Positions 1 to 11,084 of a stretch of 64,000 nucleotides of DNA are shown here, in pieces. Each line of letters starts with the position of its first letter. Positions within the stretch are counted from its first letter, which is position 1. A program made the translations under genes and the position numbers. Below the pieces are notes generated by a model. The model searched no databases and was not told where the DNA came from. It saw nothing but the letters and a program-made list of their open reading frames with translations. Source of the stretch: Nelumbo lutea (lineage: Eukaryota > Streptophyta > Magnoliopsida > Proteales > Nelumbonaceae); contig JAKGHH010000001.1 in NCBI GenBank assembly GCA_022828595.1, positions 143,549,017-143,613,016 on the forward strand, written 5' to 3'.

Positions 1-639
1 GTAACGTTTTCTGGATCTAATCCACATGACTGCTTCTGGGTCTGCGTAAAGTTCCATCCCATGAGTAATCTCTCCAGGAGAAGGATCATCTTCACTCTTC
101 CACGCTGACAGACGCCGATTTAGTCCCGTCTTCAAGTCCCATCCCATTTTCATTCCAGGTAGTAAAGTATCACAAGGATAATCGAAGCTCTGCCACAAAA
201 AGTTTTGATCTGGGTTACCGCCTTTCCCGTCGCTCAGAACAAGATTTCCAGACCCTAGGAGCCGTAGTATTAGACTCTCTGTTTTTGCTACTGCTTTTGA
301 TGAATTCGACGACCAGAAGAGGCTATTTGTTTTATTGACAAGGACAATATTTCCCTCGTCGTCAATCTTTAAAACCCCTGTGGAATCTGTAAGCGGGTTG
401 TCTCTGTTTGCAACCCAAACAACTGTTTGAGTTGGGATATTCTTGTACCAGATCCCCACGTAGCGGTTGGATTTTCCTGGACTGAAGAAACCCAATACGA
501 AGATTCCATTTTGAGAAACTAAACTCTGCCCATCACTGATAGATTTAGATCGAGTAATGAAGTCAGCAGCGATGGAGGTTCCAGAGAAGAAACAGAGAAA
601 AGCAGAGCAGGAAATAAGAAAATAAAAGCCGGCAGCCAT
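1..639 (-). CDS. G-type lectin S-receptor-like serine/threonine kinase, N-terminal part (partial)
   Basis: An uninterrupted 213-codon frame runs from an ATG at 639 on the minus strand to the window edge, so the gene continues outside. The first 25 or so residues form a hydrophobic signal peptide, and the B-lectin (bulb lectin) domain follows. Visible family motifs are FVLGFFSPGKSNRYVGIWYK, TVVWVANRDNPLTD, GNLVLSD, LWQSFDYPCDTLLPGMKMG and LSAWKSEDDPSPGE, in the usual order of S-domain receptor kinases. Such proteins sit in the plasma membrane with the lectin, S-locus glycoprotein and PAN domains outside and a Ser/Thr kinase inside; they act in defence, development or self-incompatibility. Only the lectin part and the start of the S-locus domain are visible here, so kinase integrity and the exact subfamily cannot be judged. 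The start is supported by the signal peptide directly after it. No disabling change is seen. Confidence 0.93.
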   Translation of the reverse strand, partial: MAAGFYFLISCSAFLCFFSGTSIAADFITRSKSISDGQSLVSQNGIFVLGFFSPGKSNRYVGIWYKNIPTQTVVWVANRDNPLTDSTGVLKIDDEGNIVLVNKTNSLFWSSNSSKAVAKTESLILRLLGSGNLVLSDGKGGNPDQNFLWQSFDYPCDTLLPGMKMGWDLKTGLNRRLSAWKSEDDPSPGEITHGMELYADPEAVMWIRSRKRY

Positions 640-1358
640 TGGTTCTGATTTGCCTATTCGCTTGCTCTGGCTCTGAAAGACTGAAATCCTCAAAATTCAG
701 AATGTGAAGAACTGTAGGTGCATAAGCTACATGCATTAAAAATTGTCAAGGCTGGTCATTGCTCGTTGATTGATTTGACAAGTTACAGATCACAATTTGC
801 AAACCGTTGCAGGTATTGCAGGAAATATCATACAGCTTGTATATAAAATACATTTGTTATACTTTTCAAACGCTTTAATGCAGACAGAGACAGAGACGGA
901 CAGAGACAATTAATTTTCAGCCTTTCCATCCAACTCGAGCAGACAGAGACAGACAAGTAGAGACTTGTGTGCAGCGAATCCTGCTGGACAAATTAAAGCA
1001 TAAATGAACACTGAATATGCCACTGTTTCGTATTCATGGGTCGAATTACTTGGTTCAAAACTGGAGAAGTATTTGGATATGAATGGTTGATAATATCAAG
1101 CACAAAATGCGTAAAAAAATGGGTCCTTGATGTTTTGCCACATGGGAGGCTCTTAGTAAACTCGTTGGATAAGTTTAGCAAGAGAAATGATGTTCTAAAC
1201 TTAGCTCCATTACATCTAATGAGCTTCCACTTCCAGCACAAAATTTAGCATATTTAGTGTTACCATGGTTGCATCACTTGTTTGCAACTCCGAATTAAAA
1301 TAAAACGTCATTGAAGGAAGGAAAATTTAAAGCATCGTATCAAATTTTTTTATTAGTA
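640..1358. other. Upstream region of the receptor kinase gene, no gene recognised
   Basis: This is the presumed promoter side of the minus-strand kinase gene. It holds a short CAGAGACAGA-type purine repeat at about 882-952. The small open frames on both strands at 993-1248 match nothing I recognise. I looked here for the missing last exons of the leucine aminopeptidase gene and did not find them. Confidence 0.5.
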
Positions 1359-1901
1359 GGGGAAATTTCACTTGGGTCTAGTGTCACTTCGGTTCTCAAA
1401 TTTTAAAATGTTATAATTTAATATCTGAATTTTTAAAATGTGTTAATTTAGTATTTGTCATTAATCAGTCCGTTAATCAGTCAATAAGTGTTATTTGAAA
1501 AGACAAATATTCTTTGAGTAGCATCTAATTTTCTTTATCAACCATTCAAACGATGATAAAAAATGATCAGTCCCAAATTTTTGCCTCTTTTGTTCAAAAA
1601 AGTTGGGGTTACTAGAATGCCCATTGAGACGTAACCCCAACTTTCTTAAATAAAAGAGATAAAAATTTGAAACTGCTCATTTTTATCAACATGTGGATAA
1701 TTGATAAAGAAAATTAGATGACACACAAAGGGCATTTGTATCTTTTCAAATGTCACATAATGGTTGGTTAACAGAGTAGTTAATGACAAATACTGGATTG
1801 ACACATTTTGAAAGTTCGAATACTGAATTGTTGCGTTTTAAAATTTAGGGACCAAAGTGGCACTAGGCCCAAAATACAAGGTACTAATCGAGAACTTTCC
1901 C
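1359..1901. mobile_element. Mutator-type foldback MITE
   Basis: The two ends are long imperfect inverted repeats. The left end starts GGGGAAATTTCACTTGGG and carries CTAGTGTCACTT; the right end, read in reverse complement, starts GGGAAAGTTCTC and carries CTAGTGCCACTTTGGT. The repeat arms extend inward for well over 80 bases. Flanks are ttattagta (1350-1358) and ttattatta (1902-1910), a 9-bp target duplication with one mismatch, the size expected of Mutator-like elements. There is no coding capacity. Confidence 0.75.
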
Positions 1902-2149
1902 TTATTATTATTTCCTTCACATTTCACACTGGTGTGTCCATTTTTAATTAGAGGTTTAAAAGAAAGTGCTTAGATATTGATAGAAGGAAAACATAGTTTT
2001 TATTTTCTTTTCTCTACCTTTATTTTTATTATTTACATCTGATGAAGGGAAATTTGGCCCGACCTCGCGATCGCCCGACACGTGGCAAAGGCAAGCAGCT
2101 CGGGACAGTAGAGCACCCAAAGCGAACATCGGAAGCAAGTCCAAACTCA

Positions 2150-2500
2150 CTACCGAGCCCGAACTCCAGACCGCTGTACTTAGTCCGAGCTCCTTGTTAA
2201 GAGCGAACTCCCTAAACCTGAGCTCCCTAAAACCCGAGCTCCCTAAGTCCTAGCTCGGTCCTAGGAGCCCGAGCTCCCTAAAGAACCCGAGCTCCCTAAA
2301 CCTGAGCTTCCTAAAATCTGAGCTCCCTACTAGAAGCCCGAGCTCCCTAAAAAGAGCGAGCTCCCTATCAAATGTCCAAGCTCCCTAGAACTTGAGCTTC
2401 CTAAATCCGAGCTCCCTACTAGGAGCCCGAGCTCCCTGATAAGAGCAAGCTCCCTCCTGAGAACCCGAGCTCCCTGCGAGGAGCACGAACTGTACTGGGC
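2150..2500 (+). repeat. Minisatellite inside LTR, GAGCTCCCTAA-type unit
   Basis: More than a dozen degenerate copies of a roughly 15-16 bp unit with core CCGAGCTCCCTAAA lie in tandem in U3. Copies vary in spacing and some carry short insertions such as CTAGGAGC. GAGCTC is palindromic, so the unit can pair with itself. Confidence 0.85.
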
Positions 2501-2875
2501 CCCAAGCCTCACAAAGCTGACCCGAGCTGACCCGTAGCAGCTCGGAACACTCCAAACCGAACTCAAGGCACCTCGCTCACCACTCCAACACTTTACTTCC
2601 AAAGCACTAGGCCGGCCAGACATACCCGACCCAAGGACGTCTTTATCCAAGGGCGGCATACCTGACTGATTTGGGATCTAACGCCTAACAGCCGCATTTC
2701 AAACGGCTTCCTGCCACCACCACCTGCAATCGTCGTCACTAGCCGCAGAGACGGCTCCGACAAAAGGAACAGTGGCGGTTCTGTCCGACCAGAGGAAATG
2801 ACACCCGAACTGGCAGGAGTTCAGAAGTAATCATGCCCGACCTGACGAAGGCTTGGAAGTGAGTGCGCGAGGTGG

Positions 2876-2883
2876 TTATAAAA
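2876..2883 (+). promoter_or_regulatory. TATA box of the gypsy 5' LTR
   Basis: TTATAAAA is followed by a short segment GCTTCTACCCCCTAGGG. An equivalent TATA box followed by a CCCC-rich segment occurs at the same place in the related LTRs (61831 plus strand; 37222 and 52835 minus strand), which supports its role as the U3/R promoter. Confidence 0.7.
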
Positions 2884-3103
2884 GGCTTCTACCCCCTAGG
2901 GATGAGGTAGGCTAACTTTCGCGCTATCTGGTTATTCTTGCCTTTGAAGGATTCTAACTTGAGCTTCGGAGCCCTTACGCCGGGTTCTCCCCGGAGCTTC
3001 TCTTCTCCTCGGAGCTTCTCTTCTCCTCCCGTTTCAGGTCCCTGTTACTCATTCCAGAGGCAAGATCATCAACAGCTAAGACCGGCCAGATTGTGCATCA
3101 TCA

Positions 3104-3122
3104 ATTGGCGCCGTCTGTGGGA
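3104..3122 (+). other. Primer-binding site region of the gypsy element
   Basis: ATTGGCGCCGTCTGTGGGA follows the LTR end immediately. The same sequence type (TTTGGTGCCGTCTGTGGGA) follows the LTR at 62067. TGGCGCC/TGGTGCC with this tail is the common primer region of plant Tat-like elements; I did not identify the tRNA with certainty. Confidence 0.75.
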
Positions 3123-3191
3123 AAACGCTTCAAAAAGCCTCCCTCCAAAACTTTCATACCCTTTCCTTCTTCTCTGAAAAACTCATTACTT

Positions 3192-5872
3192 ATGGCCTCA
3201 TCCAGCAACGCCGGACGCGGCACAGAGACAAACACCACCGGGGAACAGCTCCAAGTCCCCGTAGTGTGTGTTGGGCAATTCACCATCCCCCTCACGGTGG
3301 ATGGAATCCCCAACCTGACTACGCCACAAACGGTGGCACCTGTAAGCCTGCCCTCCGCAAACATCTCCTTCCCTCTTCCCATCGAGACTACCTTCACTGA
3401 ACCGACCGCCGTCCCCTTGGCAGCTAGCCAAAATCGGTTGGACGACTTAATGCAATGCATGCGGGCAATGCAAGCCCAGATGCAGCAGTTCCAGCAACAT
3501 CAGCTTCACCAACATCAAGTGTTGCACAACCCCTCCAATACCACTATCAGCAGCAGTTTCCCCAACTGACACCGAACCAACCACTGCTTCCACCTCGCCA
3601 CCCTGCCCCGAAGCCAGTAAAGGCCTCTCCGCAGGATGGGCGCCTTCACCAAGGAAAGGCCTCCAGGCCCCAGAATCCCCCAAACAGCCAGGCCTCGTCC
3701 CCAGGCCGGAAGAGAAAGAAAGGTCATCCCCGCCTCGCGGCTCGCAGGCGGATCAGGAACCTCGCCCGCGAGGTCAGCACCTTGGTCTCAAAACCGGAGT
3801 CCCTACTGGTGGGAAACCGATTCGGCGCACTGGCAGCAGCGGACTACCAGAACTCTGAGCCCATCGAGCTCGGCAACACGGAGGCCAGCAGCGCCAGCAC
3901 AAGACCCACTCAGCAGCGAAGACGCCGTCGAAGTCGACGAACCGCCACCCGCGTCTTATCCGAGCTCAGAGGCAAAGGCGAGACGAGCTCGGACGAGGTA
4001 GGAATCGCCCCGATTCTCTCAGTTCCTTCCCCCCTCGCCCCAGAGCTCCTGGCAGTCCCCTTGCCTAGAGATTTCAAGCTCCCGCCCCTAGACAAGTACA
4101 ACGGATCCTTCGACCCCAACGACCACGTGGACGCTTTCCAGTCCCAAATGCACCTCGCCAGGGCCAGCGAATCATGCATGTGCGTGGCCTTCACCACCAC
4201 CCTCAAGGGGGTAGCCCGCACTTGGTACAGGAACCTGGCCCCCGGATCGATAAAGTGTTGGGCTCAGTTCGTGCAGGTCTTCACTGCACACTTTGTTACC
4301 AGCAAACGGTGCCCCATAGCAGAGGAAAGCATCTTCGGAGTAGTCCAAAGGGAAGGAGAACCCATACGGGGCTACATCAAACGATTCAACGAGGCATGCT
4401 TACAGATACCTCGGTTAGACCCCGCGGTGCAGCTCGCCGCAGCAAAAAGAGGGGTGACGCACAAGGAATTCAAGTGGCACATGGTAGCTAACCAACCCGC
4501 GACCGTGGCCAAGTTCCTCAAGCTCGCGGACAAGTTCATGAGGACGGAGGAGGAAATCAACCAAAGAACTGAGGGCGGAAATGAGAAAAGAAAGAGGGAC
4601 GGTGAGCCCTCTAGCTCGGCCGACCGAAAAAACCCGGCTCGGGACCCGAAACCGAACCAGTCATTCCGAGCTCCCCTGCCAGCTCGGACGGATTACACGC
4701 CACTGAACACAAGGCGGACCGAGATCCTAATGACGATCAAGGACGCCCCCTTCGTGAAATGGCCACCTCGCCTAAAGGGAAATCCGAACAAAAGAAACAA
4801 GAATTTGTATTGTAGTTTCCACAGGGACCACGGTCACAGTACCGAGCTATGTAATAACCTTCGAGATGAGATAGAGGGGCTCATCCGTCGCGGATACTTA
4901 AGAAACTTTGTACAGCACAACAATAATAGCAATAAAGCGGATCAGCCGGGCGAACACTTAAAAGACGCCCCGGAGACCAGTAGCAGGCCTGCCGAACCGA
5001 TGCAGCGACAGCCTCCGGCAGAAAGGCCAGTTCGGGGAACCATCCATGTAATTGTGGGAGGTTCAGTGGTGGCGGGGTGCACATCAGAGGCAGCTCGGAC
5101 CTCAGTTCGCGAAGTGGTCCTCGAGGAGCGGAACCCCCCGAAGAGGCCGAAGACCGAGGAGCCGATCCTCTTCACAGAAGACGACGCACGGGGAGTTCGC
5201 TACCCTCACAACGACGCACTCGTCATTAAACTCAGGATCAGCGACTTCGAAGTTAGACGCGTGCTCGTAGATTCAGGCAGCTCGGCGGACATCCTATTCA
5301 AGTCGGCATTTGATCGGCTACAGCTGCCAAGGAACGAACTAAAACCTGCAAGCACTCCCCTGGTGGGCTTCAGCGGGGAGGAAGTCAGGCCCCTTGGAAA
5401 GATAACGGTGCCCGTGGAAGTCGGCACGTGGCCTTGTGCGGTCAGACTCAACCACGATTTTCTGGTAGTCGTGACCCCCTCCCCATACAACGCCATAATA
5501 GGACGGCCAATCACGCATATCCTACGGGCGGTGGTCTCTACCTATTATTTGGCAATGAAGTTCCCTACGGACTTCGGTGTGGGGGTAGTGCGGGGCGACC
5601 AGCTCGAGTCTCGCAAGTGCTACGTCGCCGCCCTAAAGGGCAAGTCCAAGCCGGCCGGCGACCTCGACCTGGAGCGGCCTACGGAGCAAGGTGAAGAACG
5701 AGCCTCGCCGACAGAAGAGACAGTCGCGATCCCGACCTCACCTACGGACCCATCTCGCGCACTCCAGATTGGTGCTTTCTGTCAAGGAACCCCTACGGAC
5801 CGAACTGGTAAGCTTTTTACTCCAAAATTTAGATATTTTTGCATGGTCCGCGACGGATATGCCCGATATTGA
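3192..5872 (+). pseudogene. Gag and aspartic protease of the gypsy element (frameshifted)
   Basis: The likely gag start is the ATG at 3192 (MASSSNAGRG), which continues in frame to 3569. The reading then moves to the frame that is open from 3455 to 5872, so there is a frameshift near 3540. The gag core (retrotransposon gag domain) lies at about 4069-4420 with FDPNDHVDAFQSQMHLA, GVARTWYRNL and EPIRGYIKRFNEACLQI. A Cys/His cluster, YCSFHRDHGHSTELC, at about 4807-4851 replaces a standard zinc knuckle, as in Tat elements. The protease has VLVDSGSSADILF at about 5261, with the catalytic DSG. Gag coats the RNA and the protease cleaves Gag-Pol. At the 3' end the frame shifts again near 5790, where the RT linker LVSFLLQNLDIFAWS continues in another frame. 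Confidence 0.9.
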
Positions 5873-7185
5873 CCCTAGTCTTATAACTCACAAACATAAC
5901 ACTGACCCTTTTAGTCAGACCCGTTAGACAGAAGAAACGGAACTTAGCCCCGGAGCGCTGGAAAGCGGTTCGACGAGGAAGTCGAAAAGCTCCTCACAGC
6001 AGACTTCATAAGGGAAGTCCATTACCCGAGCTGGGTGGCCAACCCTGTGCTGGTAAAAAAGGCGAACGGCAAGTGGCGCATGTGCGTCGACTACACCGAC
6101 CTGAACCGAGCTTGCCCGAAAGACTGCTTCCCCCTTCCTAGGATCGACCTTCTAGTGGACACGACCTCGGGACATGAATTGCTAAGTTTCCTGGATGCCT
6201 ACTCAGGCTACAACCAAATCCGGATGGACCGGTCCGACGAGGAAAAAACCAGCTTCATAACCGAATTCGGTATATACTGTTACAAGGTCATGCCCTTCGG
6301 GTTAAAAAACGCCGGGGCGACCTTCCAAAGACTTGTAAATAGGCTGTTTCGGCCCCTGATCGGCACAAAGATAGAGTGCTATGTAGACGACATGGTCGTC
6401 AAAACATAGTTTTCGCAAGAATTAATACAAGACTTAGATTCTGTCTTCCAAATCCTGCGTCAGTATAACATGAAATTAAACCCCAACAAATGTGTCTTTG
6501 GCGTCACCTCGGGCAAGTTCCTGGGCTACGTTGTCAATCGACGTGGCATCGAGGCCAACCCAGACAAAATACAAACCATCCTAGATATGAGACCACCTCG
6601 GAAAATAAAAGAAGTCCAAAGGCTAAACGGCCGCATAGCCACCCTAAGCCGCTTCATGTCCAAATCGGCAGACCGCTGCCTACCCTTCTTCAAAGTGATC
6701 AAAGGCAAAGGGTTCGAATGGACCCAAGACTGTCAGCTCGCGTTTGAGAGCTAAAAGGCTACCTCGCCAAAGTGTCAACCTTAGCTCGGGCCCGAGGAAG
6801 GCGAAGTCTTAGAGCTATACCTCTCGGCCAGCGACGAGGTGGTCAGTTCGGTACTAGTAAAGGAGGCAGACCGGGTCCAACGACCCATATATTATGTTAG
6901 TAAAATCTTGCAGGGAGCAGAGACAAGGTACCCGCAGATAGAAAAGCTAGCATATGCCCTGGTGATAGCAGCGCGGAAACTCCGCCCGTACTTCCAGGCC
7001 CACACCGTCATCGTCCTGACCGACAAACCTCTGAGGCAAGTCTTACTCAAACCCGAGGTTTCCGGCCGGCTGACGAAGTGGTCCATCGAGCTCAGCGAGT
7101 ACGATCTCCAGTACAAGCCAAGAACTGCCATCAAGGCCCAAGCCCTGGTAGATTTTATCGCAGAGTGCACATTCGACCCCGGAGC
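5780..7185 (+). pseudogene. Reverse transcriptase and RNase H of the gypsy element
   Basis: The RT follows the linker NLDIFAWSATDMPDIDPSL. Visible blocks are FIREVHYPSWVANPVLVKK, WRMCVDYTDLNRACPKD, LLSFLDAYSGYNQIRM, KVMPFGLKNAGATFQR and the catalytic YVDDMVVK near 6380. A TAG at 6407 interrupts the frame just after the active site. The connection segment (FLGYVVNRRGIEANPDKI) and RNase H (RPIYYVSKILQGAETRY, LTKWSIELSEYDLQYKPR) follow at 6470-7180. One base is missing near 6746 and one is extra near 6788, which together restore the frame. RT and RNase H copy the element RNA into DNA. The element order and the FDAYSGYNQI-like and YVDD blocks exclude a copia element. Confidence 0.92.
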
Positions 7186-7320
7186 CCCTGAACTGGTCGA
7201 GCCCGAGGTCCCCAGTTCGGGCGAACTCGGAGCTCTCAAGCCAAACGAATCCGAGCCCCGTGAAGTAGCAGCCAGCGTGGCTTCCCTCTTGGTTAGACCA
7301 AGCGCGAACTGGGATGAGGA

Positions 7321-7740
7321 GCCCTGGATCCTTCACGTAGATGGCTCCTCGAACCAACAAGGCAGCGGGGCTGGAATAGTGCTACGCGGCCCGAGCGGAA
7401 CAAAAACTGGAATACGCACTACGCTTTGAGTTCGCGGCATCCAACAACAAGGCAGAGTACGAGGCACTGATAGCCGGGCTAAACCTAGCGCGCAAGGTCG
7501 GGGCAAAGCACGTGGTTATCTGCAGTGATTCCCAGCTCGTGGTCAACCAAGTTACAGGCGAGTACGAAGCACGCGAACTCACTATGATTGCGTACTTGGC
7601 AAAAGTAAAGGAAGCTCTGCTCAACTTCCAATCACACTTCATCAAGCAAATCCCGAGGTCAGAGAACGCTGAGGCCGACGCCCTATCCTGACTGGCTAGC
7701 ACGAGCCACAATGCCAGGAGAACCGTGTACGTAGAAGACT
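7321..7740 (+). pseudogene. Second (archaeal-type) RNase H domain of the Tat-type element
   Basis: A second RNase H lies between the first RNase H and integrase. It begins WILHVDGSSNQQGSGAGIVL, then, after a one-base shift near 7400, FAASNNKAEYEALIAGL, VICSDSQLVVNQVTGEY and AEADALS. The D...E...D acidic residues are visible in DGSS, AEYEAL and CSDSQ. This duplicate domain is known from the Tat lineage of plant gypsy elements. The TGA at 7689 stands where related proteins have Arg in ALSRLA, so it looks like a CGA to TGA transition at a CpG. Confidence 0.88.
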
Positions 7741-7899
7741 TGCCTCGGCCTAGCATTCTCGGTGGGGCAGAAGAGGTCGCTCCCGTCACCGAAGCGGAGC
7801 CGAGCTGGATCGGCCCACTCGCGAGCTTAATGTTAGACGGAACCCTCCCCGTGGACCGCAACACAGCCAAGAGGGTGCAGCGCCAGGCAGCCAAATACG

Positions 7900-9029
7900 T
7901 CATGATAGACGAATGGTTGTACCGACGATCCTACACGCTCCCCTGTCTGCGATGCTTGCGAAGCCGAGCTGGTACTCCGCGACATCCATGAAGGCTTGTG
8001 TGCGGACACCTGGGGGGCAGAGCCCTCGCCCAAAAGGCACTTCGACAAGGATACTACTGGCCAACGATGAAGACAGAGGCAATCGAGCTTGTCAGAAAAT
8101 GCGGCAAGTGTCAGAAGCATGCCAGCATTCCACCATCAGCCCGCTGCCGACCTCAAATACCTCACCAGTCCATGGCCCTTCGCCCAATGGGGCATCGACC
8201 TCCTGGGGCCATTCCCACCAGCGACAGGCGGGAGAAAATTCCTAGTGGTGGCAGTAGATTATTTCACGAAGTGGATAGAAGCCGAACCTGGCAATAGTTA
8301 CGGCCCGAAACATACAAAACTTCTTTTGGAAGAACATCGTATGTCGCTTCGGGCTACCTCGGGTACTGATCTCCGACAATGGCAAACAGTTCGAAGACAA
8401 TCAAGTTCCAAGAATGGTGCCGAAGCTATGGGAATTAGTCAGAACTTCACATCGGTCGCACACCCGCAGGCAAATGGCCAAACAGAAGTAATGAACAGAG
8501 CCATCCTCCGCGGACTAAAAAGCGCGATTGGACCGAGCCAAAGGTTTAGTGGGCAGACGAACTACCAAGTGTTTTATGGGCACACCGAACCACGGAAAAG
8601 ACCACCACGGGTGAGACCCCCTTTAACCTCACCTATGGCACCGAAGCAGTGACCCCGGCGGAAATCGAAGTGCCTACGTTACGACTAGAAGCGTACAACG
8701 AACGGACAAACGAGGGCGAGTTGCGCACCAACCTCGACCTACTGGACGAAGTGAGAGACCTCGCGCACATCCGAACTGCGGCTTACCAACAAAAGGTAGC
8801 TCGGTACTACAACGCGCGAGTAAAAATGAAGAACTTCCGCGTCGGCGACCTGGTTCTCCGTAAGGTCATGGTGCCGAACCCGGCGTAGGGAAACTTGGAC
8901 CGAACTGGGAAGGACCCTACAGAGTAATGAAAACGCTCGGTGGGGGAGCGTACGAGCTTCGGAACCCTAGAAGGGAAACAAGTACCCCGAGCATGGAACG
9001 TTGTCAAATTGAGAAGGTACTATCTATAG
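7900..9029 (+). pseudogene. Integrase of the gypsy element (frameshifted)
   Basis: The zinc-binding part shows HEGLCG and CGKCQKHA (about 7985-8125). The catalytic core shows WGIDLLGPFPPATGG and VVAVDYFTKWIEAEP (about 8185-8290). The second half (SVAHPQANGQTEVMNRAIL, about 8455) is read in another frame. The C-terminal part has YNARVKMKNFRVGDLVLRKV and ends GKQVPRAWNVVKLRRYYL with a TAG at 9027-9029. At least four frame changes are needed. Integrase inserts the DNA copy into the host genome. The C-terminal end matters for the second gypsy element, where almost the same end is fused directly to gag. Confidence 0.9.
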
Positions 9030-9182
9030 GCCACCAAAGCAAGTACGCCGAAGTCATTTCATAAAACGAACTGACGGACCGAAATGGTCAGTTCGGCAAA
9101 AAATATAGCTCGAAGACACCAGAACATGAACAAAAAGACATTTCATTTTCAAAACAAATGTGTACATTTCATTTCAATCATT

Positions 9183-11084
9183 TCACAAGCCCGGGGCTAC
9201 TTCATCGTTATCAGAAGCCTCTCCGACAACGCCCGAAGGACCTGCCTCCCCCTCGGAGTCTGGTTCGGCATCCGCGGCATTAGCCATCTCCGGAGTGATG
9301 CGCGAAGTGGATATGGCGCTGGTATCGAGGTTGGGGTACGTTATTCCGGATCATCCACCGACTTAGCTTGAAACCCCTCCTGTAGGAGTCTACCATCAGG
9401 GTCATCGAAATCCGGCGAAGCAATGTAATCGCTGACAGCCTTCTTCTTCGCGCTTCGATGCTTGAGAGAAGATCTGAGTCCTCTCCCTGATATCCTCCTG
9501 AAGATATTCAACCTGGTTGCTCCAGGTCCAGCTTCATTTCCGCCATGCGCTGCACCACCACCCCCATGGCCTCGGCATCCCTCTGAGACCTCGCCTGCCC
9601 TAGACCGCGCACGGCGAGCAGCAGCATCAGCAGCACGAGCATTCTCCTCGGCAGTCCGAGCAGACTCTCTCGCGCCTGCCGCGAGCATTTCTCCACCTGG
9701 TTCGCCAAGGCGTGAATGGAGGAGTTCACCTATCAAAGGAAAACGAGGTCAGAGAAACGAATGAAAAAAATAGAAGCCGAGCTCTAAAGAAGGGATCACT
9801 TACCACCATGGCATGAGTAACGGCACGGCAGGCCACTTGGTGCAGAGGGAGCTCGGTCCATGCCAGCAACTTCCTCAGGAAACATCGCCTCCTTACTCCA
9901 TTGAAGAGCATGCACAGGCGACAGCACGCTCCTGAAGTCCCCCGGGGCCTCCGAGCCCGACGGCCCAGCTCGCATATGAGCGGACTCGGAATAGGCGGGA
10001 GCCCCCGTGTGTGTGGTTTCAGCATAAGGAGCCCCCGCCAGCCCCTGCATAGGAGGAACCATCTCGGGCTCCTCTGCCGGACAGTCCGGCACCTCGGGCT
10101 CCGCAGCTCGGATGGCTTGGCGCGAGCTCGCTTGGCCACCCGCTTTCTCCTCTTCATGCCCTCGAACAAGTGCGCACCTCGTGACCCTCGAGAATCCATT
10201 GTACCTGCGAAAAGGAGTTCGGCATCAGTAAGACGTAAGCGAAGAACAAGACAAGATCACTAGGGAAAGAACCTACCCGAACTCAGGCCCGCACAATAAG
10301 CTTGGCCTCCGTCAGATACCATTGGCAATCCAGCCCAAGCCGCGCCCATTGCCGGAGGCCCTTCGCCGTCTCCTCATCAAGTGTGATGCCGGAATCAGGA
10401 GCGGCCACTCTCCCAGCCGGTCTGAAACGGCCACCCCATCGCACTTTCGCACCCCGAATAGTCCCGCTTCCACGCCGGGACCTTATTGGGGAGTCCGTGT
10501 AAGAGCTTGAAAGCCCGGGCGAGGGGACAGGTAGTATGCCCGCCTACGCCCAGGAAGGGGACCCACTTGCTTTTTCAACATTAAGATAGAAGAAAAAATC
10601 TCCAGATCCAGAGGGAAGTTCTCGTCGCAAAATAAAGAGATCGTTCCCACATAAGTTCCTAATAGAGTTCGGGTGAAGCTGGCCAACCGTCACACCGAAG
10701 TGGTTTAGGACCTCGACAAGAAGAGGGTGGAAGGGCAGTCGCAGCCCCACGGCGAGCTGTTCCCGGAAAATCACCATCTCATTAGGACCGTGTTCCCAAG
10801 GAAAGCTCCCCGTAGGGATAAAATAACCGTACTCACTGGGCAAATTATAGTAGTCTACGAGGGTTTGAAGTTCCTCAAGCGTCATAGTCGAAAGGCCGAA
10901 CTGATTCTACAACCCGGCCACGGCGGGAGGTGGATGCCGACCTACCCGAAGCACCTCGGGTGGTAGGCCCGACCCCTCCCTCAGGACCTACATCGGGCTC
11001 ACTTGAACTACCGTGGGACACAAACTGGTTCGTAGAACCCACATCAGACCCGCTTGAACAGTCTGAACCCTCCAAACCAGACAT
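9183..11084 (-). pseudogene. Antisense gene of the gypsy element, 'putative gypsy type transposon' family, two introns
   Basis: A coding unit lies antisense to the element, between integrase and the 3' LTR. It starts at 11084 (MSGLEGSDCSSGSDVGS, Ser-rich and acidic). A conserved core at 10544-10885 reads TLEELQTLVDYYNLPSEYGY, REQLAVGLRLPFHPLLVEVL and FGVTVGQLHPNSIRNLC, which resembles the plant domain named putative gypsy type transposon (Transposase_28). Two short introns with GT/AG ends can be placed: 10205-10276 (GTAGGTTC to TTTTCGCAG) and 9730-9803 (GTAAGTGA to TTTGATAG). Splicing the second joins THAMV to VNSSIHALANQVEKCSRQAR, a probable coiled coil. The end is acidic (PSGVVGEASDNDEVAPGL) with a TGA at 9183-9185. 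Single-base frameshifts near 10905, 10540, 10290, 10110 and in the last exon break it. Tat-type elements such as Grande and RIRE2 are known to carry antisense frames here; the function is unknown. Confidence 0.75.

Larger units (their letters stand above)
2040..3103 (+). repeat. 5' LTR of the gypsy element
   Basis: It starts TGATGAAGGG and ends GTGCATCATCA directly before the primer site, and its start is repeated at 11701. Length is 1064 bp. U3 holds a short tandem repeat, and a TATA box lies at 2876-2883. The terminal TGATG and ATCATCA are shared with three other LTRs in this window (36508-37927, 51974-53311 and 61231-62066), so all four belong to one LTR family. Confidence 0.9.

Noticed and set aside
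993..1248. Overlapping 82- and 70-codon frames upstream of the receptor kinase
   Set aside because: Both strands are open over the same bases, there is no recognised motif, and neither matches the missing leucine aminopeptidase exons.
3101..3683. Minus-strand frames of 77-119 codons under the gypsy gag
   Set aside because: They are shadows of the GC-rich gag reading frame and show no family motif.
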